Assembly (NCBI GenBank): GCA_028291055.1 | Contig: JAQGIP010000034.1 | Location: forward strand, 39,784-103,783 | Direction: 5' to 3' | From: Caulobacter sp. | GTDB taxonomy: Bacteria; Pseudomonadota; Alphaproteobacteria; Caulobacterales; Caulobacteraceae | Length of the DNA: 64,000 nt | Part shown: one piece after another, positions 32,570-41,329 of the stretch | How the letters are laid out: each line of letters starts with the position of its first letter | How positions within the stretch are numbered: the first letter of the stretch is position 1 | Notes under the pieces: generated by a model | The model's database searches: none | Seen by the model: only the letters and a program-made list of their open reading frames with translations | Told to the model about the DNA's origin: nothing | Translations under genes and position numbers: made by a program

Positions 32570-32589
32570 TTTACTTTGTAATGTAAAGT
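32570..32589. promoter_or_regulatory. ACTTTGTAATGTAAAGT dyad before membrane protein/regulator operon
   Basis: TTTAC...GTAAA and ACTTT...AAAGT arms overlap in TTTACTTTGTAATGTAAAGT, 52 bases upstream of the membrane protein start and about 70 before the GST start. Its symmetry and position fit autoregulation by the winged-helix protein at 31578. No experimental evidence is visible here. Confidence 0.45.
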
Positions 32590-32657
32590 GCTTTTCGCTG
32601 GCGCTTCCCCAGGGGCGGCCGGTCTCTATGGAGAAAGACCGGACAAGGAAGCCAACG

Positions 32658-33584
32658 ATGCCCGCCGCCGACCACGATGCGATGATCCTGCACCACTTCG
32701 ACGCCTCGCCGTTCTCGGAGAAGGTGCGGCTGGCCTTCGGATTGAAGGGGCTGGAATGGCGTTCGGTGATCATTCCGTCGATGCTGCCGAAACCGGACTA
32801 TCTGCCGCTGACGGGGGGGTACCGTCGGACGCCGTCGATGCAGATCGGGGCGGATGTCTATTGCGATACGCAGGTGATCCTGGAGGAGATCGAGCGGCGC
32901 GCGCCCTCCCCGTCCCTGCTGGGCGACGGGCTCGACTGGGCGGTGAACCTGTGGGCGGACCGGCTGTTCTTCGGGGCCACGGTGCCGGTGATCTTCGGGC
33001 TGATCGGCGACCATGTGCCGGAGGACTTCAAGAAGGACCGCACCGAGATGTCGGGGCGGCCGTTCGACGGCCAGGCCATGGCGGCGATGGCGCCGGTGCT
33101 GAAGCAGCAGTGGCGCGCGCAGGCGGGCTGGATCGAGGAAGCCTTGGGCAAGGCGCAGTGGCTGGGCGGCGAGCGCGCCACCCTGGCCGACATCGCCGCC
33201 TATATGAACGTCTGGTTCCTGAACAACGCCACGCCCAGCCTGGTCCCGGAGATGACGGCGGGCATGCCGAAGCTGACGGACTGGCGGGGGCGGATGAAGG
33301 CCATCGGCCACGGCAAGCCCAGCGACCTGTCGGGCGAGGATGCGCTGGCCACCGCGCGGGCCAATGAGCCCGGGCCCGCCCCGGCCCATGACCCCGACGA
33401 CCTGCTGGGCGCCCAGCCGGGTGATGCGGTGGTGGTGATGGCCGACGACTATGGCAAGGACGCGGTGTCGGGGCTGCTGGTGGCGGCGACGCCCACGCGC
33501 ATCGTCATCGCGCGAGAGCATGCACTGACCGGCAAGGTCCATGTCCACTTCCCGCGCGCGGGCTATGTGGCGCTGAAGGGCTAA
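32658..33584 (+). CDS. glutathione S-transferase family protein with C-terminal extension
   Basis: 308 residues from ATG 32658, with AAGGAAGCC before it; a longer frame runs through the promoter dyad. The thioredoxin-fold N-terminal domain (MILHHFDASPFSEKVRLAFGLKGLEW, TPSMQIGADVYCDTQVILEEIE) and the helical C-terminal domain (AMAAMAPVLKQQWRAQAGWIEEALGKAQWLGGERATLADIAAYMNVWFL) are complete. About 65 further residues (from AHDPDDLLGAQPGDAVVVMADD) form an extra beta-rich segment not found in ordinary GSTs. Role probably detoxification; substrate unknown. Confidence 0.87.
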   Translation: MPAADHDAMILHHFDASPFSEKVRLAFGLKGLEWRSVIIPSMLPKPDYLPLTGGYRRTPSMQIGADVYCDTQVILEEIERRAPSPSLLGDGLDWAVNLWADRLFFGATVPVIFGLIGDHVPEDFKKDRTEMSGRPFDGQAMAAMAPVLKQQWRAQAGWIEEALGKAQWLGGERATLADIAAYMNVWFLNNATPSLVPEMTAGMPKLTDWRGRMKAIGHGKPSDLSGEDALATARANEPGPAPAHDPDDLLGAQPGDAVVVMADDYGKDAVSGLLVAATPTRIVIAREHALTGKVHVHFPRAGYVALKG

Positions 33585-33644
33585 CGTCCCTTGGCCGCGG
33601 GGCGATGGCCGGGCTAGGTTTTCCGCAGTTTCCGGAGGGCCCTC

Positions 33645-34889
33645 ATGACCATTGCGACGATGCGCGACCGCAGGGCCGTGCTGACGGCCCTGGGCGGATT
33701 TGGCGTGGCGGGCCTGGCCGGATGCGCTACCACCGCCGCGCCCCGGAGCCTTATCCAGCCCACCGCGCCCCGGTTCGTCGTCCCGCCCCTGGCGCCGCTG
33801 GACATGGCCCCCAATCGCATCACCCGCATCAGCGTCTGCCTGCGCCCCTTCCGCGCCGCCGGACCCCGGCTCGATGTCGAGACGGTCGGCGACAAGCGGG
33901 TGGTCCACAACTACGGCCACGGCGGCAGCGGCTGGTCGCTGTCGTGGGGGTCTTCCACCCTCGCCATGCGCAAGGCGATGGAGGGCGGCACGCGCCAGGT
34001 GGCGGTGATCGGCTGCGGCGCGCTCGGCCTGACCTCGGCCATCCTGTTGCAGCGGGCGGGGGCCAAGGTGACCATCTACGCCAAGGACCGCACGCCCCAG
34101 ACGCGGTCCTTCCGGGCCACAGGGCAATGGTCGCCGGACTCGCGGGTGGCCGATGCCGACAAGGTGGCGGCGGATTTTCCGGCCCTGTGGGAGGAGATGG
34201 CCCGCACCTCCTTCGCCACGCATCAGACCTATCTCGGACTGCCGGGCGAGCCGGTGTCCTTCCACGACCGCTATAACCTCGCCGATGCGCCGGGGGCGGG
34301 TCCGCCCTCCCCTTCGCCCGCGGCCGAGCGGCCGGACGCCGTCAACTTTGCGGAATATGCCTCGCGCATCAGCGACATCGTCCCCCACGGGCGGGAGCTG
34401 CCGGCCGGCGACAACCCCTTCCCGGTGGCCCATGCGCGCCGTGTTTCGTCGATGCAGTTCAACGTCACCGACCTGGCCCACCTGCTGACCGCCGACTTCC
34501 TGGCCGAGGGCGGGAAGATCGAAGCCATGACGTTCGAGACGCCCGCCGACCTGTCGCGGCTGAAGGAGCCGGTGGTGGTCAACTGCACCGGCTATGGGGC
34601 GCGGGCGCTTTGGAAGGACGAGACCATCACGCCGGTGCGCGGCCAGATCGCCTGGCTGGCGGCCCAGCCGGAGGTTCGCTACGGCCTCTCCTACCGCCAC
34701 GTCGGGGTGCTGGCGCGGCCGGACGGGATCGCGGTCCAGCAGTTGGGCGACAGCGACATGTGGGGCTATGGGCTGAGCGACGAGACGCCGGACCGGGCGG
34801 AGGCGGAGGCGGCGGTGGCGGTGGTGGCGGCGCTGTTTGTGGGCCAGCCAATTTGGGCTAGTCGCATGCCGCAGCCAGTGGCGGGGTAG
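33645..34889 (+). CDS. FAD-dependent oxidoreductase, exported D-amino-acid-oxidase-like
   Basis: 414 residues. The N-terminus has twin arginines (RDRRAVLTALGGFGVAGLAGC) and a lipobox L-A-G-C at about residue 26, so it may be Tat-exported and lipidated. The FAD-binding Rossmann motif is VAVIGCGALGLTSAILLQRAG, followed by YAKDRTP, a long catalytic middle, NCTGYGARALW, and PVRGQIAWLAAQPEV. This is the DAO family. The last 40 residues are unlike the usual C-terminal closing segment. The final 15 (GQPIWASRMPQPVAG) lie where base composition changes, so the native 3' end may have been replaced. Confidence 0.83.
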   Translation: MTIATMRDRRAVLTALGGFGVAGLAGCATTAAPRSLIQPTAPRFVVPPLAPLDMAPNRITRISVCLRPFRAAGPRLDVETVGDKRVVHNYGHGGSGWSLSWGSSTLAMRKAMEGGTRQVAVIGCGALGLTSAILLQRAGAKVTIYAKDRTPQTRSFRATGQWSPDSRVADADKVAADFPALWEEMARTSFATHQTYLGLPGEPVSFHDRYNLADAPGAGPPSPSPAAERPDAVNFAEYASRISDIVPHGRELPAGDNPFPVAHARRVSSMQFNVTDLAHLLTADFLAEGGKIEAMTFETPADLSRLKEPVVVNCTGYGARALWKDETITPVRGQIAWLAAQPEVRYGLSYRHVGVLARPDGIAVQQLGDSDMWGYGLSDETPDRAEAEAAVAVVAALFVGQPIWASRMPQPVAG

Positions 34890-34895
34890 TCGGCG

Positions 34896-35525
34896 ATGGG
34901 GCTCGAGAAAATGACTGGCCTGCGAAGTTGGAGGAACTTGGTCGGACTGCTGGCGGCATTTCTGCTGTTGCCGACAATCTCGATCGCTGATGGCTTAGCG
35001 CGCGGCGCTGAGGTCGTTTCTTCGACGGACATCCCAATACCGGACGACGCGCAAGCACAGGGCCAATACGGCACCGTTAGGGTTGTTGGCGTGATCGATG
35101 AGGCAGGATCGGTCGTTGATCTGGCGATCGCGCAATCCTCGCGCTCGACCATTCTTGATGCCGCAGCTTTGTCGGGCGTGTCCAAATGGAAATTCAGACC
35201 TGCGCTTGATGCCGAGGGGCATCCAACGAGACAGAAGTTTCACACGGACGTCGAATTCGACCCGTTGGACGTGGGTGAGCTGAATTCCTACACGTGCCGA
35301 AAAGTAACTACTGAGACTGACTGGTATGTCAAAACATACTCAGAGGATTCGGAAGAGAACAGCCGGATGTATTTGCTGCTTTCGTCGGCCGGAATTCTGT
35401 TTCACCGACCCGGTTTTCCACACGATCGAGCAGGATTTAAAAGGGTGTGGGATAAGACTATCAGCGCATGTCGGACGTCGCCGAACGCGATATTCATTCG
35501 GAAGTTCGTGGAAAGCGGCAGGTAG
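34896..35525 (+). CDS. TonB C-terminal-domain-like exported protein
   Basis: 209 residues, with a possible signal peptide of about 33 residues (VGLLAAFLLLPTISIADG). The core is a TonB-type C-terminal domain: Q-Y-G-T-V-R-V-V-G-V-I-D-E-A-G-S-V-V-D-L, then AIAQSSRSTILDAAALSGVSKWKFRPA, which matches the beta-alpha-beta order of the family. A second half (LNSYTCRKVTTETDWYVKTYSEDSE) is unrecognised. The base composition is much lower in G+C than neighbours (line 35281-35340 is about 40%). It starts six bases after the flavoprotein stop and is the first gene of the low-G+C patch. Confidence 0.7.
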   Translation: MGLEKMTGLRSWRNLVGLLAAFLLLPTISIADGLARGAEVVSSTDIPIPDDAQAQGQYGTVRVVGVIDEAGSVVDLAIAQSSRSTILDAAALSGVSKWKFRPALDAEGHPTRQKFHTDVEFDPLDVGELNSYTCRKVTTETDWYVKTYSEDSEENSRMYLLLSSAGILFHRPGFPHDRAGFKRVWDKTISACRTSPNAIFIRKFVESGR

Positions 35526-35582
35526 ACAACTCGACGCCAAGCACAATCGATTGTCCGAGCAGGGCCGGTTGTCCCCCTTGGC

Positions 35583-36116
35583 GTGATGCCGGATAGCGGA
35601 CCTTCGAGCGCATGGCCCAAAGCAGACCCGCTCAATGTCGCCTGGAGGTGGAAGGCGTACGTTGATGTGCGCACCCGTTTTGGTCATGCTGGGGGTGCCG
35701 CAGAGCAGGGGCAAGGATTGCAGAACACGCTGGCCTCAGAGCCGACCGGCTTTCGGATAAATCATGAATACGAATATGCCCTGCTTGAGTGGCCAAGTGG
35801 CAGCTTGGCCCTTGGGGACCACTATGGCGATCCGACTTGTGCGCTGGTCTGCCCTGAGCATGGCTGGTGTGTGGTCGGCGGCGAAGGCATCGTTGTTTTC
35901 GATTTTGGCGGATCATTTTCGCTGACTGATCCTCCAAGCTTGGAGAAGTGCACTCTGGCGTCCCTGTGGCGAAGAGCCGAACCGCCGCCGGACAGCACCG
36001 CCTGTTGGTTTGTCAGTGAGTTGACCGCCGTGGACCCGGACCACGTCCGCGCGGTCGTTGACCAGCACGGTTCGTTCGAGGTGAACTTGCGGACGCTAAG
36101 CTGGCGTGTGCTCTGA
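35583..36116 (+). CDS. hypothetical protein in low-G+C patch
   Basis: Up to 177 residues. No domain is recognised. The middle (HEYEYALLEWPSGSLALGDHYGDPTCALVCPEHGWCVVGGEGIVVFDF) and C-terminus (LTAVDPDHVRAVVDQHGSFEVNLRTL) read like real protein, with beta-rich character. The N-terminal 50 residues are poor in structure and the coding start is uncertain. Two ATGs at 35583 and 35586 lack a good ribosome site, and a TTG near 35718 with CAAGGA before it is possible. It could be an immunity-type or orphan protein, but nothing specific supports that. Confidence 0.5.
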   Translation: MMPDSGPSSAWPKADPLNVAWRWKAYVDVRTRFGHAGGAAEQGQGLQNTLASEPTGFRINHEYEYALLEWPSGSLALGDHYGDPTCALVCPEHGWCVVGGEGIVVFDFGGSFSLTDPPSLEKCTLASLWRRAEPPPDSTACWFVSELTAVDPDHVRAVVDQHGSFEVNLRTLSWRVL

Positions 36117-36286
36117 TGCGGACTCCATGAGCGTCCGCTCAGGGTCGATTTCCCCCGTTGGCGGCACGGCGAACACCGGACATTCGCGCGGCTCACCCAC
36201 AAGCAGACACTGCCAAGGGGCAGGAGGGCGGATACTGGACACTGGCTGCACTGGTCGTGGGCGCGCCTCCGACCTATCGTCGTTAA

Positions 36287-36721
36287 ATGAAAGCTGCTGT
36301 CGCACCTGCCTACGTTGATGGCCTCTTCGTCGCGCGTGAGTACGACGGGCTAGTGTGGCTATCGTCCCTCGTCTGCGGGGCGGATGGGTTCAATCTCGCC
36401 TCGCCCAGCTATGGGTTGCCAAGTTCGCTTTTCCTGTTCGCGGAGGGTCTGCAGTGGTTCGCTCAAGGCATCCGGTCGGGCGTCTGGACCTACTTCGAAG
36501 CGACACCCGTCCCAAGGCAGGAGCTTATGCAGGCTTTGCTCAGGACAAATGGTCCGCCGGGCTTCAGTGAGCACTATGCGGTCGGGATGGGTGCTTGGCG
36601 AAGCCCAGAGGCGATGTTGGTGGTCGATCAGTGGCTGGAGGCCAACGACAACGCCAACAACGCGTTCCTCTGGTCCCTCGCAGCCAGCAGTCGTGCGCTA
36701 ATCGACGACCTGATCGGCTGA
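36287..36721 (+). CDS. hypothetical protein in low-G+C patch
   Basis: 144 residues from ATG 36287. There is no signal peptide and no recognised family. The sequence is well formed: AREYDGLVWLSSLVCGADGF, LFLFAEGLQWFAQGIRSGVWTYFEA, and MGAWRSPEAMLVVDQWLEANDNANNAFLWSLAASSRALIDDLIG, rich in Trp and aromatic residues. It is probably a small cytoplasmic globular protein. The 170 bases before it contain only degenerate G/C-rich sequence with scattered CGGACAT-like words and no gene. It ends the low-G+C patch. Confidence 0.55.
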   Translation: MKAAVAPAYVDGLFVAREYDGLVWLSSLVCGADGFNLASPSYGLPSSLFLFAEGLQWFAQGIRSGVWTYFEATPVPRQELMQALLRTNGPPGFSEHYAVGMGAWRSPEAMLVVDQWLEANDNANNAFLWSLAASSRALIDDLIG

Positions 36722-36825
36722 AGGTCGGCCTCTGTACGAGGTTGGTCGCGACCAAGCCCGCTTGAGCGGCCTACGCGCGACGTCAAAACAGTCGATCTAG
36801 TTCGACTGGTCTGCCTACCCGCCGC

Positions 36826-37380
36826 TTACCAGGCGTCTTCCTTCCATCGCTGCCGATCGGTCTGGGCCCATTCCGGAACGTCGAACTGGTCTTCCTCCTG
36901 CCGTAGCTTGGCGGCGTAGACCGGGGCCCAGATATCCTCACCCATGGCGTCGTCGCGGCAGGCCAGGTTGGCGACGAACTTTCCGTCCTTCTCGACGGCT
37001 ACGCCTTCGCGTGACCATCCCCTGCCCTCACCGGAATAGATCACATAGGCGTAGCCATTGTTGCGGATGCGCACGTAGTCCAGGCCGCCGCCCGAATAGC
37101 CCGTGACGCCACCGGTCACCGATTGACGCCACGCGCCGTCGCGGGCGGGGAGGGAGACCTCGATCGCACCGGGTTTTCCGAAGGCGTAGTAGAGGTAGCC
37201 CTCGGTGTCGTTCAGGGTCTTCGAACCGCACAGCGAAGCGACTTTGGTTCTGATGTGGCAGGAGAAGATCACCTGCTCGTCCGCCCTGCACAGGCCGCGT
37301 TTGGGGGCGGCCGCGACGCCGGCGCCGGAGGGCGCCAGGGCGAAGAGGACCAGGGCGGTCACGGACAGAGTTCTGAGCAT
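36826..37380 (-). CDS. hypothetical exported protein
   Basis: 184 residues from ATG 37380 (GAGGAGACCGC before it). The signal peptide covers about residues 1-25 (LSVTALVLFALAPSGAGVAAA). The mature protein has cysteines in GLCRADEQVIFSCHI, SLCGSK and NLACRDD. Its core is beta-rich: LYYAFGKPGAIEVSLP, SVTGGVTGYSGGGLDYVRIRNNGYAYVIYSG. Function not recognised. It follows the frameshifted GST on the same strand, 29 bases apart. Confidence 0.68.
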   Translation of the reverse strand: MLRTLSVTALVLFALAPSGAGVAAAPKRGLCRADEQVIFSCHIRTKVASLCGSKTLNDTEGYLYYAFGKPGAIEVSLPARDGAWRQSVTGGVTGYSGGGLDYVRIRNNGYAYVIYSGEGRGWSREGVAVEKDGKFVANLACRDDAMGEDIWAPVYAAKLRQEEDQFDVPEWAQTDRQRWKEDAW

Positions 37381-37409
37381 GCGGTCTCCTCGGCCCCGAT
37401 GTCTGGCCA

Positions 37410-38062
37410 TCAGTCGGCCCGAGGCTTCGGAGCGTTGATCGCCAGCTGGGCGGCGAAGGCGCGTTGGTAGGCGGGCCGCGCCTCGGCGCGGGCGACGTAG
37501 GCGGCGAGGTTGGGGTATTCGTCGAGGAGGCCCGATCGCCTGAACCTCAGCAGCACCGAGGCCATCATCAGGTCGCCCGCGCTGAAGGCGCCGTCGAGCC
37601 AGTCGGCGTCGCCGAGCCGGGCGGACAGTTGCTTCAGCATGGCCCGCGCACGGTCCTCGACCACGGGCAGACGCTCCTTGGCCCAGGGCTTGTCGGCTTC
37701 GACCAGCCTGGCGATGGTCAGGTCGAGGATCGGCGGCTCCACCGTGTTCACGGCGGCGAACATCCAGGTGATGGCGCGGGCCCGCGCGTCGGGGTCGTTT
37801 GGCAGCAGGCCCGCGTGGCGCTCGGCGATGTGGAAGACGATCGAGCCGGTTTCGAACAAGGCGAGGCCGCCTTCCTCATAGGTGGGGATCTGGCCGAAGG
37901 GTGGATGGCGCGATGGGCGGGCTGCTTCATCGCCTGGAACGAGACGAGCCGGACGTCGTAGGGCTGGGCGACTTCTTCCAGCGCCCAGCGAACGCGGGTG
38001 TCGCGCGCCAGACCCTGGCCGCCGTCGGGGGAGTGTTCGAAGGCGGTGATGGTGATGGTCAT
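37410..38062 (-). pseudogene. glutathione S-transferase, disrupted by a one-base frameshift
   Basis: The start is ATG 38062: MTITITAFEHSPDGGQGLARDTRVRWALEEV, a GST N-terminus, reads well to AHRAIHP. There the frame breaks. In the next frame the protein resumes at once with FGQIPTYEEGGLALFETGSIVFHIAE and continues to the C-terminal helical domain ending NAPKPRAD at 37410. On the minus strand the break lies in CACCCTTCGGCC (about 37895-37904). Adding one C to the C-run restores H-P-F-G-Q, the usual GST sequence. It is either a recent inactivation or a base-call error in the assembly. Confidence 0.8.
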
Positions 38063-38185
38063 CGCGTGGCTCCGGCCAAGGCAGGGACAGCAAACCTATT
38101 TCGAGCGATCGGGGTGGGCCAGTCTCGAACGCCCCGCCGCGAATTCGGTATGCAGTCCCCGCGTTGGCCTTGAAGTCGATCGGCC

Positions 38186-38974
38186 CTAGTGCGGGGGCGC
38201 AACCGGGGTTTCCGTGATCGACGGCCGCGTCCGGGCCAGGATCTTCAGCGCCACATTCGCACCGTTGCGCGAGACGACGATATCGAACGTGCTCCCCATG
38301 GTGACGGACGAAAGGCGCTTCAGATACTCGTTGGAGTCCTTGATGGGCTTGCCGCTGATCAGCAGCAGGATGTCGCCGGCCTGGACCCCCGCGTCCGCGG
38401 CGGGCGTACCGGGCGTCACCGAGCCGATATGCAGGATGAGGCGCTGCTTGCCCTTCGCCCCGGTCACCTCGGGCTTGAACACGATACCCATGTAGGCGTG
38501 GTTCGGGAAACTGGTGCCCACCGGAAACTGGCCGCCGGCCACCGTCAGGAAGTTCATCAGGTTGTTGTAGGTCACATCGTCCGTGTAGGGCGTCTGGACG
38601 ATCTGCCCGAAGCCTTGGGGCGTATCCAGCCAAGCGGTCGATTGCACCCGTGACCCCGATCCGACCTGGATGATGGCGAAACGCACGAACTCTCGTGGCC
38701 GCGTCAGAGAGCCGTCGGCGAGCGAGCCCGCGTTGACCAAGCCCCGCCAGAACCCCATGGGCGCCTCGCAGGTGACCTGGCCGGCGGGCGACGGCACGAC
38801 GGACCAGCCCCGATCCATGCAGGTGTTGGAGATCTTGGCCTGAACGGTCTCCACGCTGTCGCCTGGAAACAACTCGTCCGGACGGCCGGACGGCGTGACC
38901 GCATAGCGCTCGCCCGCATGGGCGACGCCCGCGAGGATGACCGCCAGCCCCAGTCCCAACATCGCACGCCGCAT
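38186..38974 (-). CDS. PDZ-domain protein, exported
   Basis: 262 residues from ATG 38974 (an upstream ATG at 39025 lacks a signal-peptide context). The signal peptide covers about residues 1-21 (MLGLGLAVILAGVAHA). A central domain with cysteines (SNTCMDRGWSV, GQVTCEAPMGF) follows. A C-terminal PDZ domain covers about residues 175-245 (LILHIGSVTPGTPAADAGVQAGDILLLISGKPIKD...EYLKRL). There is no protease triad, so it is probably an envelope adaptor or chaperone rather than a DegP-type enzyme. The upstream 200 bases show no gene. Confidence 0.8.
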   Translation of the reverse strand: MRRAMLGLGLAVILAGVAHAGERYAVTPSGRPDELFPGDSVETVQAKISNTCMDRGWSVVPSPAGQVTCEAPMGFWRGLVNAGSLADGSLTRPREFVRFAIIQVGSGSRVQSTAWLDTPQGFGQIVQTPYTDDVTYNNLMNFLTVAGGQFPVGTSFPNHAYMGIVFKPEVTGAKGKQRLILHIGSVTPGTPAADAGVQAGDILLLISGKPIKDSNEYLKRLSSVTMGSTFDIVVSRNGANVALKILARTRPSITETPVAPPH

Positions 38975-39177
38975 GACCGTCTTACCCCGCCCCAGATTCC
39001 GCTCTGGCGGCGATTGGACCAACAACGACCCGCGGCCGCAAGATCGGATTCTGGGGCAGGCCTAGAGCGCCCTTTCGATCGACGGAGCATTCGAAGACGC
39101 AGCGGGGTTAGTTTGTCGCGGTGGCGGCGATCAGCGCTTGTTCGCGCGCTGACCGGCGCCGGCTGGGAAGCACAGCC

Positions 39178-40968
39178 CTAGATCTTGAAACCCCCGGCCA
39201 CGATCTTGGCGTAGCCCGCCTTGGTGATCTTCACATAGCCCTTGCCGGGTTGGCGGAAGTAGAGGGGGTCTTTGGTCTTGGACGGATCGAAGCCGTCGGT
39301 GACCAAGTCGACCTTGCGGTATTTGAAGGTGCCGGTGGTTTCGATCTTCGGCTGCAGGCGCACGAACAGGGGCCGGGCGAAGGTCGGGAGTTCGCGGTCG
39401 ACGTAGTCGGCCAGGGCGTCCAGGCTGAAGCCGGGGCCGATGACCAGGGAGGCCATGCCGGCGCGGCCGTCGGCGTCGCCGACGGTGACGCCGTAGACGT
39501 TGACCTCTTCCACGCCCGGCGCGGCGGACAGGCGGCCGGAGACCTCGCCGGTGGAGACGTTCTCGCCCTTCCAGCGGAAGGTGTCGCCGATGCGGTCGAC
39601 GAAATAGAGGTAGCCGTCACTGTCGCTCTTCATCAGGTCGCCGGTGCGGAACCAGGCGTCGCCCTTTTCGAAGACGTCGTGGAGGATCTTCTTCTCGCTG
39701 GCGGCCTTGTCGGTATAGCCGGTGTAGTTCGAGCGGCCGTCGTTGCCGATATGGCCGACGCATTCGCCGATCTGGCCGACGCCGGCCTCGATGCACAGGC
39801 CGTTGGGGCCCCGGATCGGTTCCTCGGCCTCGAGGTCGAACTGCACGAGGCGGACATTTAAGCGCTTCTTTAAATACTTCGGCACCCGCCCGATGGCGCC
39901 CAGGCGGCCATCGAAGTTGAACATCGAGACGTTGCCCTCGGTGGAGCCGTAGAACTCCAGGATCTCGGGGATGCGGAAGCGGGTCTTCATCTGCTCCCAG
40001 ACATCGGCGCGCAGGCCGTTGCCGAAGGCCATGCGCAGCTTATGCGCCGTCTCGGCCTCGCTGGGCGGCTGGTTGACCAGATAGCGGCAGAGCTCGCCGA
40101 TATAGACGAACATGGTGCAGTTCTCGGCCGCCACGTCGCCCCAGAACTGGGAGAGGGAGAACTTCTTCCTCAGCACTACCGAGCCGCCGGTGAGCAGGGC
40201 CGCGCCCATGGCGCACAGGCCCCCGGTGGCGTGATAGAGGGGGAGCACATTGTAGATGCGGTCGGTGTCGCGCGCGCCGGTGGAGCCCGCGAACCCGCGC
40301 ATATAGAGCTGGGCGCGCATGTGGGTGATGCGCGCGGCCTTGGGCAGGCCGGTGGTGCCGGAGGTGTAGATATAGAGGGCGGTGTCCTTGGCGCGGATGT
40401 CGTCGCGCGCGGTCAGCCGGTCGGGGCGAATCTGGCTGCAGCTCTTCAGCGCCTTGGCCAGGTCATGCTGGTCGGCCTTGGGCGCCGCCAGGGACCAGTG
40501 CTGCATGCGCTTCTTCAGCTTCACGCGCACGGCGTCGAACAGGGCGGCGGTCTCGGGGTCGGTCAGGCAGTGCATCGCGCCCGACAGGTTCAGCGAATGG
40601 CACAGCGCCTCGCCGGTCAGCTGATTGTTGATCAGGGCGGTGATGATGCCGACCTTGGACAGGCCATACCAGATGGCCAGGTATTCCATGCGATTGGGCA
40701 TGAACAGCGCCACCGTCTGGCCGCGGGTAATGCCCTGTTCCTTGGCCCAGTTGGCGTAGCGGTTGGCGGTGGCGTCCATCTCGCCGTAGGTCACCGTCTT
40801 GCCTTCGAAGGTGATGGCGGGGCGCTCGCGCCACTGGTCGACGGCGGCCTCCAGGTCGTCGCAGATCAGGTTGCGGCTGTCGGCCGAAATGGATTTCACC
40901 CACTTCAGGGTGCGGCGCAGCCCCGTGAAGAAGCGCCACTCGCGCTGGATGCGGGCCTTGATATTCAC
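39178..40968 (-). CDS. long-chain acyl-CoA synthetase, FATP (fatty-acid transport protein) type
   Basis: 596 residues from a GTG at 40968, with GGGGAG about 11 bases before it; an ATG at 41037 is the alternative but adds an Arg-rich tail. ANL motifs: YIYTSGTTGLPKAARITHMR, LEFYGSTEGNVSMFN, GDLMKSDSDGYLYFVDRIGDTFRWKGENVSTGEV (the FATP-specific hinge), and a C-terminal TGTFKYRKVDLV with the lysine. FATP-type enzymes activate very-long-chain or bulky acids at the membrane. It stands outside the main acyl-CoA cluster and has no CTAG-type operator. Confidence 0.88.
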   Translation of the reverse strand: MNIKARIQREWRFFTGLRRTLKWVKSISADSRNLICDDLEAAVDQWRERPAITFEGKTVTYGEMDATANRYANWAKEQGITRGQTVALFMPNRMEYLAIWYGLSKVGIITALINNQLTGEALCHSLNLSGAMHCLTDPETAALFDAVRVKLKKRMQHWSLAAPKADQHDLAKALKSCSQIRPDRLTARDDIRAKDTALYIYTSGTTGLPKAARITHMRAQLYMRGFAGSTGARDTDRIYNVLPLYHATGGLCAMGAALLTGGSVVLRKKFSLSQFWGDVAAENCTMFVYIGELCRYLVNQPPSEAETAHKLRMAFGNGLRADVWEQMKTRFRIPEILEFYGSTEGNVSMFNFDGRLGAIGRVPKYLKKRLNVRLVQFDLEAEEPIRGPNGLCIEAGVGQIGECVGHIGNDGRSNYTGYTDKAASEKKILHDVFEKGDAWFRTGDLMKSDSDGYLYFVDRIGDTFRWKGENVSTGEVSGRLSAAPGVEEVNVYGVTVGDADGRAGMASLVIGPGFSLDALADYVDRELPTFARPLFVRLQPKIETTGTFKYRKVDLVTDGFDPSKTKDPLYFRQPGKGYVKITKAGYAKIVAGGFKI

Positions 40969-41329
40969 CGGGCCGTCCACTCCCCGAAAGCGACTGCGTA
41001 GGACCCAGGTGTGGCGCAGGCGCCGAGCCGGGGTCAAGGCAAGCCTACGCGACGGAAATTGCTCGCGGATGAATGCGCCCGCGCGTGGCGCCGATGCCTC
41101 AGGGCGAACGGGATCGGATCATCGCCAAGGTGACGTTGGAAAACAGGCGGGGCTGTTCAGATTTCGTGCGCGTTGGCGCGGGGGGCGGCGCGGGCGCCCA
41201 AGATTTTCGACAGTCTAGTTGGCAAGGCCACGGCCACGTTTCCGCCCAAATCAAACGCTGGCGGAACCGGGTTGATCCAGCCCCGTTCCTTTACTGACTT
41301 TCGACACACCCCCACGAAGGAAACACACA
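40969..41329. other. intergenic region between FATP-type ligase and proline-rich protein gene
   Basis: This 361-base divergent region has no convincing reading frame on either strand. It ends with CACGAAGGAAACACACA as the ribosome-site region for the gene at 41330. No strong dyad was recognised. It should contain both divergent promoters. Confidence 0.5.

Noticed and set aside
32565..32657. Upstream extension of the GST at 32658
   Set aside because: It reads through the promoter dyad and lacks a ribosome site; ATG 32658 with AAGGAAGCC is better.
38063..38633. Upstream continuation of the GST frame to 38633
   Set aside because: The continuation is antisense to nothing conserved and has no GST homology; the GST starts at 38062 in the shifted frame.
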